DNA of 64,000 bases from Adiantum capillus-veneris (lineage: Eukaryota; Streptophyta; Polypodiopsida; Polypodiales; Pteridaceae). The notes under the pieces were generated by a model. That model saw only the letters and a list, made by a program, of their open reading frames with translations. It searched no databases and was not told the DNA's origin. Position 1 is the stretch's first letter, and each line of letters begins with the position of its first letter. Location: assembly GCA_014529385.2 (NCBI GenBank), contig CM043963.1:65032969-65096968 (forward strand). The letters run 5' to 3'. This document shows, piece after piece, positions 45,213 to 56,074 of this stretch. The position numbers and the translations under genes were made by a program.

Positions 45213-45287
45213 GTGGAGACCTCTACCCATGGTTTAATTTAACTTTGGTAATTACTAGATGTCGATTTGACTGTATCTCCACATTAG
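45213..45287. repeat. Small MITE-like insert in copia RT
   Basis: It has ends TGTGGAGA and TCTCCACA. Its interior (CTACCCATGGTTTAATTTAA) is repeated in inverted orientation inside the copia LTR at about 44145-44207. Confidence 0.5.
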
Positions 45288-45419
45288 GTCTCTACTCAAT
45301 GACTTCCCCTTCTGCATATTGAAACGATTAAGCACTTTTTGCATGTACCCCTTTTGAGACCCATATAGAAATATGTCTTTACGATCTCAAGTAACACCCA
45401 TACACAAAATATGATTAAC

Positions 45420-45472
45420 ATCACCCAAATCTTTCATGTCAAAAATTGATTATGTAGCTTCTCCTTTAGGTC
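45420..45472. repeat. 53-bp repeat, left of element C
   Basis: ATCACCCAAATCTTTCATGT up to TTTAGGTC. The same 53 bases with three differences lie at 57035-57087, directly right of element C. Confidence 0.9.
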
Positions 45473-45477
45473 ATCAC

Positions 45478-46437
45478 TGTTGACCGCTGGGTCAACAACA
45501 CAACATAACTCAAGTTTCGTACCAAAGTCTTATCTTTTGCGAGTTATGAAATGCTGCGGATTATGGCTATAAACGTCATTTGTAATGAGTAGTTATTCTA
45601 GTTTCAGAAGCCGGGGTGCAATGGCACTTCCAGATTGTAAATACAAAGCCATTTGACCCTTTCAACCCCAATTTTGGTTAAACCTAAGGTAGCCTTAGTA
45701 TATAAGGTACCTAGGACATTTTGTAAAGGGGGGGAACTTTAATCATAATCTAAACTAGAGCGCTGCCGTCTACTGTGTGTGAGAGAGAAAGAGAGTGAGC
45801 GTGAGCTTTATCCTCTCGCTATGCCCGGCTCGCTCAACACATTGGAGATCCGACTGCACCATTGCTGTAGGCTCGAGGAGAGCTATGCGACAACGCCAAG
45901 CATTCCACGCGAGATGAAGCGCACACGCCGACGCATCTACGAGCTATTTGTGGCCGTAAGTGTATCAAACGATGTCTGTTTTCTGTGTGCTAATAGTCTA
46001 TAAAATCGTGGTGACATAAGCTACGCATAGGTACTCATAAATTTCAGTTTCGGGCACTTTCAAAATTTTGCTCTGTCATCCTACGCGTTTTCCGCAAACG
46101 GGTTTAGAGTGAGGGTTTTGAGTGTAGAAGCGTAGGGACAGGTGTATCCTAGTGAGGGGATGGTGTTCCTTAAGTTTCGTACGAATCTGGCATGATTAGG
46201 TGAGTTACCTTCCGTATGTGTGTATGTGGCTAGGTGGTGTAGTTGAGAGCAGTGAGGTTCTTGATTGTGGTTTAGTTGGCCTTCCAGAGTGTTGTATGTG
46301 TAGGATGGTCTCAGCCTGATAAGCTAACGAGATTTCCTTCGTGTGCCTATCGTGTCATCTGTGTCCTCGATTGACATTATGTTGATCTAGGTAGTGTTTG
46401 CATGCACTTCATGGGTGTGTGAGTCGCTTCCGCAACA
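45478..46437 (+). repeat. 5' LTR of element C
   Basis: It begins TGTTGACCGCTGGGTCAACA and ends CGCTTCCGCAACA. It contains a TATA motif at 45699 and one half-palindrome CATCCTACGCGT (46077-46088), the same sequence that forms the leader palindromes. Confidence 0.95.
45699..45707 (+). promoter_or_regulatory. TATA box of element C 5' LTR
   Basis: TATATAAGG, conserved in the other LTR at 56296-56304. Confidence 0.6.
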
Positions 46438-46456
46438 TTGGCGCCACTGCCGGGGA
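46438..46456 (+). promoter_or_regulatory. Primer binding site of element C
   Basis: TTGGCGCCACTGCCGGGGA directly abuts the LTR. TGGCGCC...GCCGGGGA is the PBS of Athila/Tat-type plant Ty3 elements, which use a tRNA other than initiator Met (tRNA-Asp is usually given). This separates C from elements A, B and E. Confidence 0.85.
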
Positions 46457-49443
46457 CACAAGGACCTAAGTAGGTTTCCTACTAACACTCGTGTGATGGT
46501 TGCTTGATTTAGTTTTGGCTAAAGAAAGCGTTTTTCTTAAGTGGATCCGGAAGAGGATATTCTGCGATCAAGTGGATAGCTAGGAAGTGTGTGTCTTGCC
46601 GAGGATCTGCGACTAGATAGGTTTAGTTAGGATCTGTGGATTAGAGTAGTTGTTGGTGGTCGAGTGATTTGTGAGGTGATAAAAGCGTTTACTAGTCCGT
46701 GTGTGGCAGTGAAGCGTTTTTCTACTCATAGATGCAAAACCTCATATGATTTGTAGGAGTAGCTTTAGGTAAGTGATCCGATTTTGATCTAGAGCTATTC
46801 AGCACTGAATTATTTGCTAAAGTGCTTGATTGCATTTGAAATCACGGAAAAGTGTGTTTTTGAGGATAAAAATGCATTAAAAAAGCTTTTGTGGATATTT
46901 TTGTATGACTGACTGATGCTGTGCATATAAAAGAGCATTTGTAAGGGTACTGTGAAGAAAACCTACAATTCTGTAAACATAGACATCCTATGCGCAGGAT
47001 GTCTCAAGGGGGTTCTGGAGACCAAATTTGAAAATTTTGACTGCACCAGTGTGTTTAGAAGGGGGGGTTTACTCTGAGTATACATTGAAACTAGAGTTTT
47101 GACCAACTCTTGATACCCAAAAGACCAAAGACAGAGTGTCAAAAACGCGAAAACAGGAAACTTAAGATTCTGAGCACAATTTTGCATAAAAACTGGTAGA
47201 AATTCTTGAAAAGTAGTGCTCAAGACTTGGGGATGCCCGTGGATGAATTCTGCCAAAAATTTCATCAGTAGACATCCTACGCGTAGGATGTCTAGAGAGT
47301 GATTCTGGAAGCAAAAATTAAGTTTTGACATCATACCCATATTCTGCATGTTGTGTTGGACACACACACACCAAAGCTCATGTCATTTGGACATATAGAC
47401 TGAGAGTTAAGGGGATGTTACTCTTTCAGAGAAATATGTTCCCAAAAGTGATGATTCTGAGCAATTTGGACATCCAAAATTTGATGTGATCACATATTCT
47501 TGTTATATGCATCAAGAAGCACCTTGGGTAGAAACAGAAGTCCATTCTGAGAAAAAAGACATCCTACGCGTAGGATGTCTACAGGGTGATCTGGTGGAAA
47601 TTTTGAAATTATGAGTTGACCAGTGTGTTCAGAAGGTAGGTTTTACCTTATTTTCACCTGGAAAGGGGAACTTGACCATATCTTGACAGGATAAGACCAA
47701 AAGACGAAAATTACCAGACATCCTACCTAAATTGTGCCCAAGGCATAATTTTTGAGACCAAACCATAGGGTGACTTCATGTGCATGTTATACATGATGTT
47801 TTGAGTGCATGTGAGAGTTTTCAACTCATTTGGGTGAGAAAATTGGGTTTTAAGCAGACTTTAGCGTTTTTTTTTTGAGAAAAAAAGGCTAGAACAGCTA
47901 GTTTTGGGGTCTTTTGACATCCAAATTAAAGTCTAAGCATAGCATTGGATTGCTGACATCAAGGGGAAGCTGTGGCTCAAGTTTGGGGCAATTCTAAGCA
48001 CTTAGACATCCTACGCGTAGGATGTTTTCACCATGATTTAGCACTCCAAATCAACCTCTGAGCATACCACAGTGATCAACACCTTAAGGAGAGTCTGTGT
48101 TTCAAATTTGGGGCAATTCTGAGCATTTAGACATCCTACGCGTAGGATGTCTAAGGCATGATTTAGAGGCCAAATTCAAACTGCGGACATAGCAGGGTGT
48201 TGTATAGCCTTAGGCAAGCCTCCTAGTCAATTTTGGTCCAATTTGGAGTTGATTTGACTAGTGAATTCATCAGAACGGACATCAGGCTTTTGGAACAGAT
48301 TCTTGATCATTTGACCAACCTATAGGTGTTAGAATCAAAAAGTAAAAATAGCTGTGAGTTTAGCATATCAAGGGGAAGCTAGAGTGCAAGTTTGAGCTGA
48401 AATAAAGCAAAAAGACATCCTACGCGTCGGATGTCTCCTGGGTCATAAAGTGGTTAAAATTCTACTGTAGCCATAAAGGGAGGTTCTAAGTGTCTCAAGG
48501 ATTCCAGAACTTTTTTCAAAAGTGAATTTGGACCTTGTTTGGCCTATTTACCAAGCAAAGACAAGAATTGTCAAACATTCTCTTGGAGTGCACTAGAAGC
48601 TCTTGCAGCCTAAATCTTGACCTATTGGCATCCAAATTCAATTTTGAGTATACCATTGGGTTGCTGAGCACTAGGAGAATCTTGGGATCAAGTTTGGACA
48701 AAATCTGATCAGTTAGAAATCCTACGCGTAGGATGTCTCCAGCTTGATTTAGGACTCCAAACCAACCTATGAGCACACCACTGTGATTAGCACATCAAGG
48801 AGAAGCTGGGTTGAAAATTTCAAGTCATTCTGAGCAAAAAGACATCCTACGCATAGGATGTCTCAAGGCCATTTTTAGGTCCAAATCAACCTCTGAGCAT
48901 ATCATTGTGTTGCTGGACTTAAGGGGAGTCTCTGGACCAAATTTTGTTAAATTCTGAGCATATAGACATCGTATGTGTAGGATGTCTCTAGGCCAGTTTC
49001 AGGGTCCAACTGTACTTTTGACCATATAGGAGTGTTCATAGTGTCACAGAGATCCCAAATCTTCTTTTTAAAATTGAATTTGGACTCATTTTGACCAGTC
49101 TAAATTGCATTTCACTATTTTGGCCATAACTTTCACAAACGATATCGGATCGGAAAAGTTTTTATATCAAAACGTAGCCTGAGAGCGACTCTACAGATCT
49201 TAGAGCAAAACTTGAACTAAATGAATGCTATGGCAACCATTTAGGTCAACTTTGAAAAAAAACGTCGTTTAAGATCTCAAAATACATCCGCAAGTTAGGG
49301 GTGCCTAAAAGCGACAATTTGCGAGAATTGTGACGAAACGGTTGCGGTTTTGGACATAGTTTCGACTTTTCCCTAACCAAAGCACTTGAACACAGTGGAA
49401 TAAGCCTACTTGAACCAAGAAAAAGCTCTTAAGCCCAGAAATC
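46457..49443 (+). other. 3-kb untranslated leader of element C
   Basis: No long open frame exists on the plus strand before the ATG at 49444. The region 46981-48987 is built from diverged monomers of about 125 bp, or combinations of about 285 bp. Each carries one 24-bp palindrome. Text between the palindromes (for example GATTTAG, CAAATC, CTCTGAGCATA, AAGGGGAAGCT) recurs but is far less conserved than the palindrome. Confidence 0.8.
46981..48987. repeat. Array of nine 24-bp palindromes
   Basis: Consensus core ACATCCTACGCGTAGGATGT, with AG before and CT after. Full copies are at 46981, 47270, 47557, 48004, 48129, 48413, 48715, 48840 and 48964 (each 24 bases), with a left half at 47716. Copies at 47270, 47557 and 48129 are perfect palindromes. 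48004, 48413, 48715 and 48840 differ by one base, 48964 by three, and 46981 in the centre. Start-to-start distances are 289, 287, 447 (159 and 288 via the half site), 125, 284, 302, 125 and 124. Confidence 0.95.
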
Positions 49444-50339
49444 ATGTCTACCCTAGATTCAAACGCAGCTTACACAAGCTTGGAGATCCCGCCGATAGAG
49501 GAATATCCTCCCACAATGGATCTTCCAAACTTGCAATTGATAAAGATCCATCTTGTTGAGAGAGTTTGGATGATTGGTCATGAGAGTGAAGGACTTTATA
49601 GATACATTGACGACAATGAGGTCAATCTTTATAGGTGCTCAGATCCATACCTAGAAGAGATAACGGATTACAAGATCTTATATGTCTACACATACGGAGT
49701 CGACTGTCAATGGAGATCTATAGTTATCGACAAGTATGAGAATACAGAGTTGTAGAAAGCACAAATCCACAGACTGTACTAGAAAGAGGTGGATATTTGG
49801 TCAATGAAGGACCACAAATGCCTCCACCAAACACGAGAATTCCTATAGGAATTCCAAGAAGAGAGACACCAGGATTCCCTTCAAGAGCGATAACGAGAGA
49901 AGGATTGGGAGAGTCTCTGGTTAGACTTGTAGACAATCGACGAGTTAGACCATCCCAAGTCCAGAAATGGGTAAACATAAAATACTCCGGAGATAAAGAT
50001 CCGAGAGATCACGTAACGGCTTTTAGAAGAGTGATTAGAGCAGAGGAAGTTTCAAATTTTGGGACACAATTTGCGGGATTTGGATTGACTCTAGAAGATG
50101 ATGCAGCTACATGGTTCAACTCGGTGGAAAAATGGGATTTTGAGACCCTAGATGAGCTGTTTGAGGAGTTTATTGAAGAATTCTTGCCAAAAGGCATTGC
50201 TCACAATACGGTCTCGCAAATCCATAGATTCAAACAAAAAGAGGATGAATCAGTACGCAAAGCATCATTACGGCTCAAGAGATATGTTAAGCTCTGTCTG
50301 AGAGCGGAATTACCTACGCAATCACGACTGATGCTGTGA
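49444..50339 (+). pseudogene. Gag of element C, N-terminal part and core
   Basis: The first frame (49444-49755, 103 codons) begins MSTLDSNAAYTSLEIPPIEE and has no domain I recognise. After a frameshift, 49797-50339 encodes the Gag core: SGDKDPRDHVTAFRRVIRAE, then FGLTLEDDAATWFNSVEKW, LDELFEEFIEEFLPKG and QIHRFKQKEDESVRKASLRL. The A-TWF and F-F motifs match the retrotransposon Gag family. The start at 49444 is supported by being the first good ATG after the leader. Confidence 0.85.
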
Positions 50340-51340
50340 TCTTTATCCAGGGAATGAGACATGCGGGCCTTCAGAAGGATCTGCATATGATAAGGAGGAT
50401 GACTCTAAACGAGTTGATCAAAGAAGCTCTTTATCTAGTGGATAACTGTGAGGCATACAAAGAAAAGGACTTAAAGAGTCAAGGAGATGACACATCCTCT
50501 CAACACGGTGTTTCACAGATAAGTGAGTCCATTGCCAAGCCAACGGCACCCATTGATCAAGAAAAGCTTATCGACCACTTGGTCAAGAGGTTGATTTCTC
50601 TTGTAAGGTCTGATTTGGGAGAGCCGAAGTGGTGTGAAATTGAGAGAAAATGGACGAACCATATGAGGGAAGAGTGCTATTATAGCATGGAAAATGTTAG
50701 GGAGAGGTATGTACAACCTGTTCCAGAAGCACCTACTCCACCTAGATACATTACGGGGAATGCGCCAGGGCCAGTAGGAGTTTTAAGGCCACATCTTGTC
50801 TTAGGACAACAACCTCCGCTGCCAGGTGCTAGAATGCCGGTAGACATGAGATACATGCCAATGATGGAAGCATCAAATAAACCAACGCCAGTACCAGCTA
50901 CAATGTGGTATAGCAACCAAAGTGAGTACTACCCGTCGAAGCAACAAAATGTGAGAGAAACACATGGAGTGGTGAGGCTGGTACAACATCCACCTATTGG
51001 GTTTCAGTCGAAAGAAAGAAGGTATGAAATGGACGAAAGGACATTGCGATTCATTGCAAATAGCGGCTTATCTAGGTCAAAGCTTGCTTATAGCCAAGAG
51101 GAAATGCTAAAAGAATCTCCTCAACCAGAGACAGATTGTCACAAAAGTCGTGACAACCACTTGGTTAAACAATGTTCTCATACGGAGATCACTGAAGTAA
51201 ATGCCTATTGTCTTGAGTGTGGCATCACTCACTTGATCCCCGATTGCCCAAAAAACCCAAACCAAATCAGGAAAATCACGACAAATGTATTAGGGATTGT
51301 TCAGCTACCTAGTAGCTCAGAAATGAAAATGTCGTATTAG
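50336..51340 (+). pseudogene. Gag of element C, C-terminal part with zinc knuckle
   Basis: 334 codons are open, overlapping the previous frame by four bases, so a frameshift joins them. The start continues the Gag core (FIQGMRHAGLQKDL, LNELIKEALYLVDNCEAYKE). The middle is Pro-rich with RWTN-like and PTPPRYITGNAPGPVG segments. Near residues 290-305 a zinc knuckle reads YCLECGITHLIPDCPKN (C-X2-C-X3-H-X4-C, one residue shorter than usual). The frame ends at 51340, and the next frame picks up with RNENVVLVQVVTRVQAQKK. Confidence 0.8.
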
Positions 51341-51345
51341 TTCAA

Positions 51346-53112
51346 GTGGTTACAAGAGTACAAGCTCAAAAGAAAGCTGATGAGAATCCAGAGACAAAGA
51401 ACACAGAAAGTGACACGAGTCCAAAGACAGATGATGGACCAAAGACAGACGCACCTAGTCAGAAAACCAAGAGCAAACGAAATAGTTGGAAAGCTAGAAA
51501 GACTAGGATGAAAGCACGCAGGGAACGAGAGAAAAAATCCCTAGCTGAGAAGCTTATCGAAGCTGAGGAGAAGATGAAACAACATGAGGAAAAGGAGGCA
51601 CCTTCTCTTACACAGATGGTTAAACCTCTAGAAGAACCATCCACGGATGAGAAACCGAGAAGTGCTAGTTCAGGAGGATCTGTGCTGGCAGAGAAGGTTA
51701 ATGAGACATTAGATGCCCTCTTGAAAGCCTATGATGTGAGGCTCAAAAACAACCAAACCCAAGAACACAGGTGGATGACATATCCCTATGCGGAACTAGA
51801 AAAGCAAAGGTTTGAAATGTGCCAGAAAATGATTCAAACAGCCCAAGCTTTACTAGAACCACCAATTGCAAAACCTGAGGATGTGATCCGTGTCCTGCCT
51901 ACACAAGTAATTCCACCAAACTAGGAACTAAAAGAGCCAGATTCTAGTCATGAGCACAGACCAAACCTCAAAGACCAAGCATTAGAACCAAGGATAGTAC
52001 TGAATACCACGGATAACTCTTTCGAGGGATTTCACGAAGCTATACCTGAGGATTGTAAAGAGATAGATGGTCTTGACGAATTGTGGAAACAAGTCAGAGA
52101 GGCCAATGAAGCCAATGACCTAAGAAGACTAGTAGACAAGACTGGTGATGAACGAGGAGTGTTTCTACCACCAATAGAGGAATTTGAGACTGGATCTCAA
52201 ATGAATCTAGACGTGCAATCGTATTGGGGCGACAAAGGATCTGTACAATCTATGGATAGTCAACCCCATTCGTTAAGAACACTACCGTCCTACCTGGGAG
52301 AGTACAAGACCAAGTTAGATGTGGTTGCAGTCCCATCACAGAGACTGTCTCCCAACAAGGCCATCGATTCAAAGGGGCTAGTACATATTCTATCTACCCC
52401 AGTCACCTGTACAATAATGTTACCCGAGTTGCTTAGAATAAGACCAAACATGTGGGCTAATGTGGGTAAATGTCTAGAGAGATTTGGTGTAAAAACCCCA
52501 ATGACTCAAATCGAGGAAGGCATCAAAGAGCTTGAAATGCCTCAATTAAATACTAGGCCAGTGCCATTAAACAAGGTAGGTGAGTATTACGAGGGAGAAG
52601 ATGGAAACACCACCCTTCCTGTGGAATTCAATGGTGTAAAAACCATGGCAATCCTTGACAATGGAGCTGGTGTGGCCATTGCAACCAAAGAGGTTTGGAA
52701 AAAATGGGGAAAACCTGCCTTGATATCCACACGAATGACCCTGCAGCTTGCAGACGGACACAAGGAAAAGCCCCTAGGAGTGCTAGAAAAAGTACTTGTT
52801 ACTTTTTGTGGCATTGAATATGAACACACTTTTGCTGTTGTTGACTTTGGCAAGAAGAACAACTATGACATCATTCTGGGAAGACCATTCATGCGACAAT
52901 TGAAAATTGTCCAAGATTGGGGTTATGACCATATATACCTGAGACATATGGAAACCATAACAAAGATAAACTTGAGGGACCATAGCTATAGGGATGTGAC
53001 GAGAACACCGGTTGAGGAGTTTGATTCCGCCACAGTAGGAGGATCAGAACTTCCATCTTGGTTAGGTAAGCCTAACTGTGGATGTGTGGAGCTTCACAAT
53101 GTGGTAGCTTGA
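51346..53112 (+). pseudogene. Linker and aspartic protease of element C, one in-frame stop
   Basis: One frame runs from 51346 to 53112, broken only by TAG at 51922-51924. The first 190 codons are highly charged (TRMKARREREKKSLAEKLIE), probably coiled coil. The protease lies near 52600-52930: TLPVEFNGVKTMAILDNGAG with the catalytic Asp (DNG in place of DSG/DTG), VAIATKEVWKKWG, LQLADGHKEKPLGVLEKV, then YDIILGRPFMRQLKIVQDWG, where ILGRPF is the second family signature. RT should follow but does not. Confidence 0.8.
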
Positions 53113-53486
53113 AACGTGAGGAATGTATCCTAGAGCGGGTTATAGAGGATAGGGACTATATCCCAGAACCATTTCCTGAAGAAGAGTTAGAGCCTTTTGG
53201 ATGGGAACACATCTTGGCTACTCTGGACGTGTGCGCTGTGGAGGATGCTCCCACAACAAAGTTTTGTGATGAAAATGGCTATGATGTCGTTCCTTATTTT
53301 GCAGTGAGTGTAATCTAGGAAAACGAAGAGATCCACACATTAACAAGCTCTCGAAATAAGGAGAAAACAAAGAAATGTGGAGAATCAAAAGATGAAGAAG
53401 ACGATGAGTTCTATGACTCTGTAGAACACTTCGAGATTCAAGAAGATCAACGACCCGAGAATCAATGTCATCGCTACACGAATAAA
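53082..53486 (+). pseudogene. Acidic region after the protease of element C
   Basis: A shifted frame (53082-53318) encodes an acidic stretch with EPFPEEELEPFGWEHI, ends in TAG, and the same frame continues to the WIPK region (KTKKCGESKDEEDDEFYDS, VEHFEIQEDQ). It resembles no domain known to me. In autonomous Ty3 elements RT would start in this position. Confidence 0.5.
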
Positions 53487-54374
53487 GTGCATCAAAAGTG
53501 GATTCCAAAGTCCTCAGTGAAGACACAGCCACCACAAGCATCCTCATACATGGATCCTAATAAGGATGCAAAGACTCAGCTAGGAGGAATACGACCAGAG
53601 CAACGAGCTAACAATGCTCTAATCAATGGGCTAGAAAAGTCCTCCAAGAAACTACCACCCACGAGCAAACAGACAGTAACTTTCCACTACCAGCCAAAAA
53701 ATCAAGGGAAAGTACAAGAAGTCAACCTTGCTGAGGATAGTAGCGATAGTGATGAATCTTACGACATCCCCTATCATCAACTCAGGCCATCACTATCACC
53801 AACCCCTTCAGCAACAACCATGACAGGTCAAAAGAACAGGACAACAAGTCAAAGCCAAAAAGCTCGACAAATCTGGATACCAAAAAGCCAGATCGGCCAA
53901 AAACAAATATGGATCAAGAAGACAAAGATCTCTAATGACAAATCACAAGATCCAACACCAAAACAAAAACAAGAAAAGCGTGCACGAACAAGTAAGAATA
54001 TCACAAAGTTGCAAGCTTTCACAACTCAGGTTTGGGCTCCAAAGAAGTTGATTCAAGCACAAAAAAGTTAGGAATTCATTTGGATTCCAAAACAACCACA
54101 ATATGAACTTTCAAAGCCTAAATCCCGTCCCCAACCAAGCGTACAAGGGCTGAAGCAAAGACCACTGTCGACTCACACAACAAAAAGGTGGATCCCAAAG
54201 AAGTCTCTTCAAACACAAACGAAGCACGGGCAAGTATGGGTTCCCAAACGAGCGTCAGCAACAAAACAACCAATAATCGCAAAGAAATGGGTCCCAAAGA
54301 AGAACAACAAAACTGCTATCAGTGCATTGCCGCTTGAATTCTTACAATTCTTCCTACGATTACAGTACAGTTAG
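53487..54374 (+). pseudogene. WIPK-repeat region of element C
   Basis: A basic, Gln- and Lys-rich coding stretch (one TAG at 54069-54071, otherwise open to 54374) repeats the motif W-(I/V/A)-P-K about eight times: KWIPKSS, IWIPKSQ, IWIKKTK, VWAPKKL, IWIPKQP, RWIPKKS, VWVPKRA, KWVPKKN. No catalytic motif is seen. A nucleic-acid-binding or Gag-accessory role is possible from the charge, but this is inference. Confidence 0.7.
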
Positions 54375-56063
54375 AAGAGAGCAAGTCGCTTCAATCAAGC
54401 AACGATACAGGAGCTTCAAAGACCATTACATTGCTTAGAATAGGAAGCCTCGCCAACAAATGCCAATAAGCAAATTGCTTATACCCACATCTTGCACAAC
54501 ATAAATCTTTTCCATGCATTGACTGTGTATGCATAATAGGGCTACATTACAAGGCCTGCATAGGCACAACTTTTAATTGCCCAAGCACAACACATACCCT
54601 TTGTGATACCCTGTTGTAAAGGATGACTCCAAATAGGAAGGGGGGAGGCATTCTGAATGCGGACCTAACATTATGACTATCAGAGGGAAATGTTTTGTGA
54701 GATGCATTGAATTTTTGCGTTTTATTGTGATAATTTTTTGATGAAATTTAGAGTATATTAGTGTTACAGAGGAGTCTGGGGACAAAATCCATATATGAGC
54801 CCCTAGGGACATGTGTATAGTGTACATAGCATTTAGATTTCTATTTGAATGATTTTTCTTTTGTTGAGTTGTTTTAAGATTTTCTTTGTTTATTATTAAG
54901 AAAAAATAAAAAAATCCATAATCATCATGAAGAAAAGACTGATGAGAGGCCTGAGCACTACAAAGAGAAGAAGGTACAGAAAAACGATGAAACTTTAGGA
55001 AGTATGTCTCAGCAGCCACTACAATAGCCGAAGAACTTGTCACAAAGCAGTGTCAACATGCAACCGACAAGTCATACAAGTCAGAGTCGAGTAGCTAAGC
55101 CACAAAATGAGTGAGGTGTTAGTCCCAAAGCTTCAAGTAATATTCTCTGTGGTCTAAGCGTCTTAGCTATTCTAGGTACTGCTTAAGCTGGAAGAGTTGA
55201 GCATATTTACGTTGTGTCGCTCATGTTGGTATAGGTGAGCAAAAGAGTTGAAGTCTAAGTACTTAAGTCTGGTGAAGTGAAGGAGAAGGTCCAAAAGATA
55301 CTCATGTATTGAGCACAGTGAGATACGAGTGGATAAACTTCTACATCGACAACCCTTCTTGGAAAGATGGAAGCTATTGAGACATCTTTTGATGTCACAT
55401 GTGCTACATTTATTCCTCGAAACACCCATCATCTCCTTCTTTCACATTGCATGCTTTTGGTGACAAATTTCTCATATGCATATAGAGTGTCCCATAATTG
55501 GCACTTGCATCAGGCACTCTTTCCGTGTTTCACCCAAGCACTCACCTTTCATGAACATGTACTTCTTGTTCAATTGCTCAACTCCAATAAGAGTGTATAC
55601 CAAAGACATTTTTTTTTCCCTCCGGGTTTTTTTCGCTTTGGTCATCCAGGTTTTAGACCCTAATATAAAGACACCTATCACCATCCTCTTGTACATATTC
55701 CTTCTACATCAACAATAAGGAAACAAATCAATTGACAAATGAATTGGAGCACCGATTTCAGATCATAGCATACTTCTCCTCAATGGCGAGTTGAAGAATG
55801 ACCTACAATGACAAAGCTGCAGAAAACACTAACAACATGATTGCACAGGAACAAAGAAGTCCCCAATGAAGAAGAGCAGACATAAAAGTAATTAGAGGAT
55901 CTCAAAAGATGAATGGTTATGATGATAGATGTCCACTCTAATGGATCATAGTTCTTGTTGTGGTTCGACAAAGTTACAAGCAGTGCAACAGATGAAGCCA
56001 AAACGACAGCAAAGACCACATCGCCATCGACAATCAGATAATGTCCGGGACGACATGAACGCG
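54375..56063. other. 3' non-coding interior of element C
   Basis: About 1.7 kb without a convincing plus-strand gene or RT or integrase motif. Minus-strand open stretches (for example 55043-54573) lack motifs and are not called. Confidence 0.6.
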
Positions 56064-56074
56064 GAAGGGGGGAG
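56064..56074 (+). promoter_or_regulatory. Polypurine tract of element C
   Basis: GAAGGGGGGAG directly before the 3' LTR, the primer site for plus-strand DNA synthesis. Confidence 0.85.

Larger units (their letters stand above)
44438..45477 (-). pseudogene. RNase H and RT end of copia element F, left part
   Basis: The minus strand 44841-44599 encodes STFTTETEYFTLSEACKEAI, WLTCLVGDLELE, ILHYDSQSAIVLAKN and HARTKHIDVCYHF. This is the Ty1/copia RNase H with its catalytic Glu (TETEY) and Asp (YDSQSA). 44650-44435 continues VDTLTKNLSSSHFQQF, the standard copia end. Between 44842 and 45477 the RT thumb and tether are badly broken (for example FDMKDLGDVNHILCMGV near 45430, MQKVLNRFNMQKG near 45320). 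The gene is then interrupted by element C and resumes at 57035. Confidence 0.85.

Noticed and set aside
46981-48987. CRISPR-like array
   Set aside because: Short repeats at intervals suggested it, but the spacers are 100-280 bp, themselves related, and the setting is a plant retrotransposon leader.
54573-55043. 156-codon minus-strand frame in element C
   Set aside because: It lies in the 3' non-coding part on the opposite strand to the element and is rich in Lys and aromatic residues typical of AT-rich chance frames. An antisense or env-like gene is not supported.
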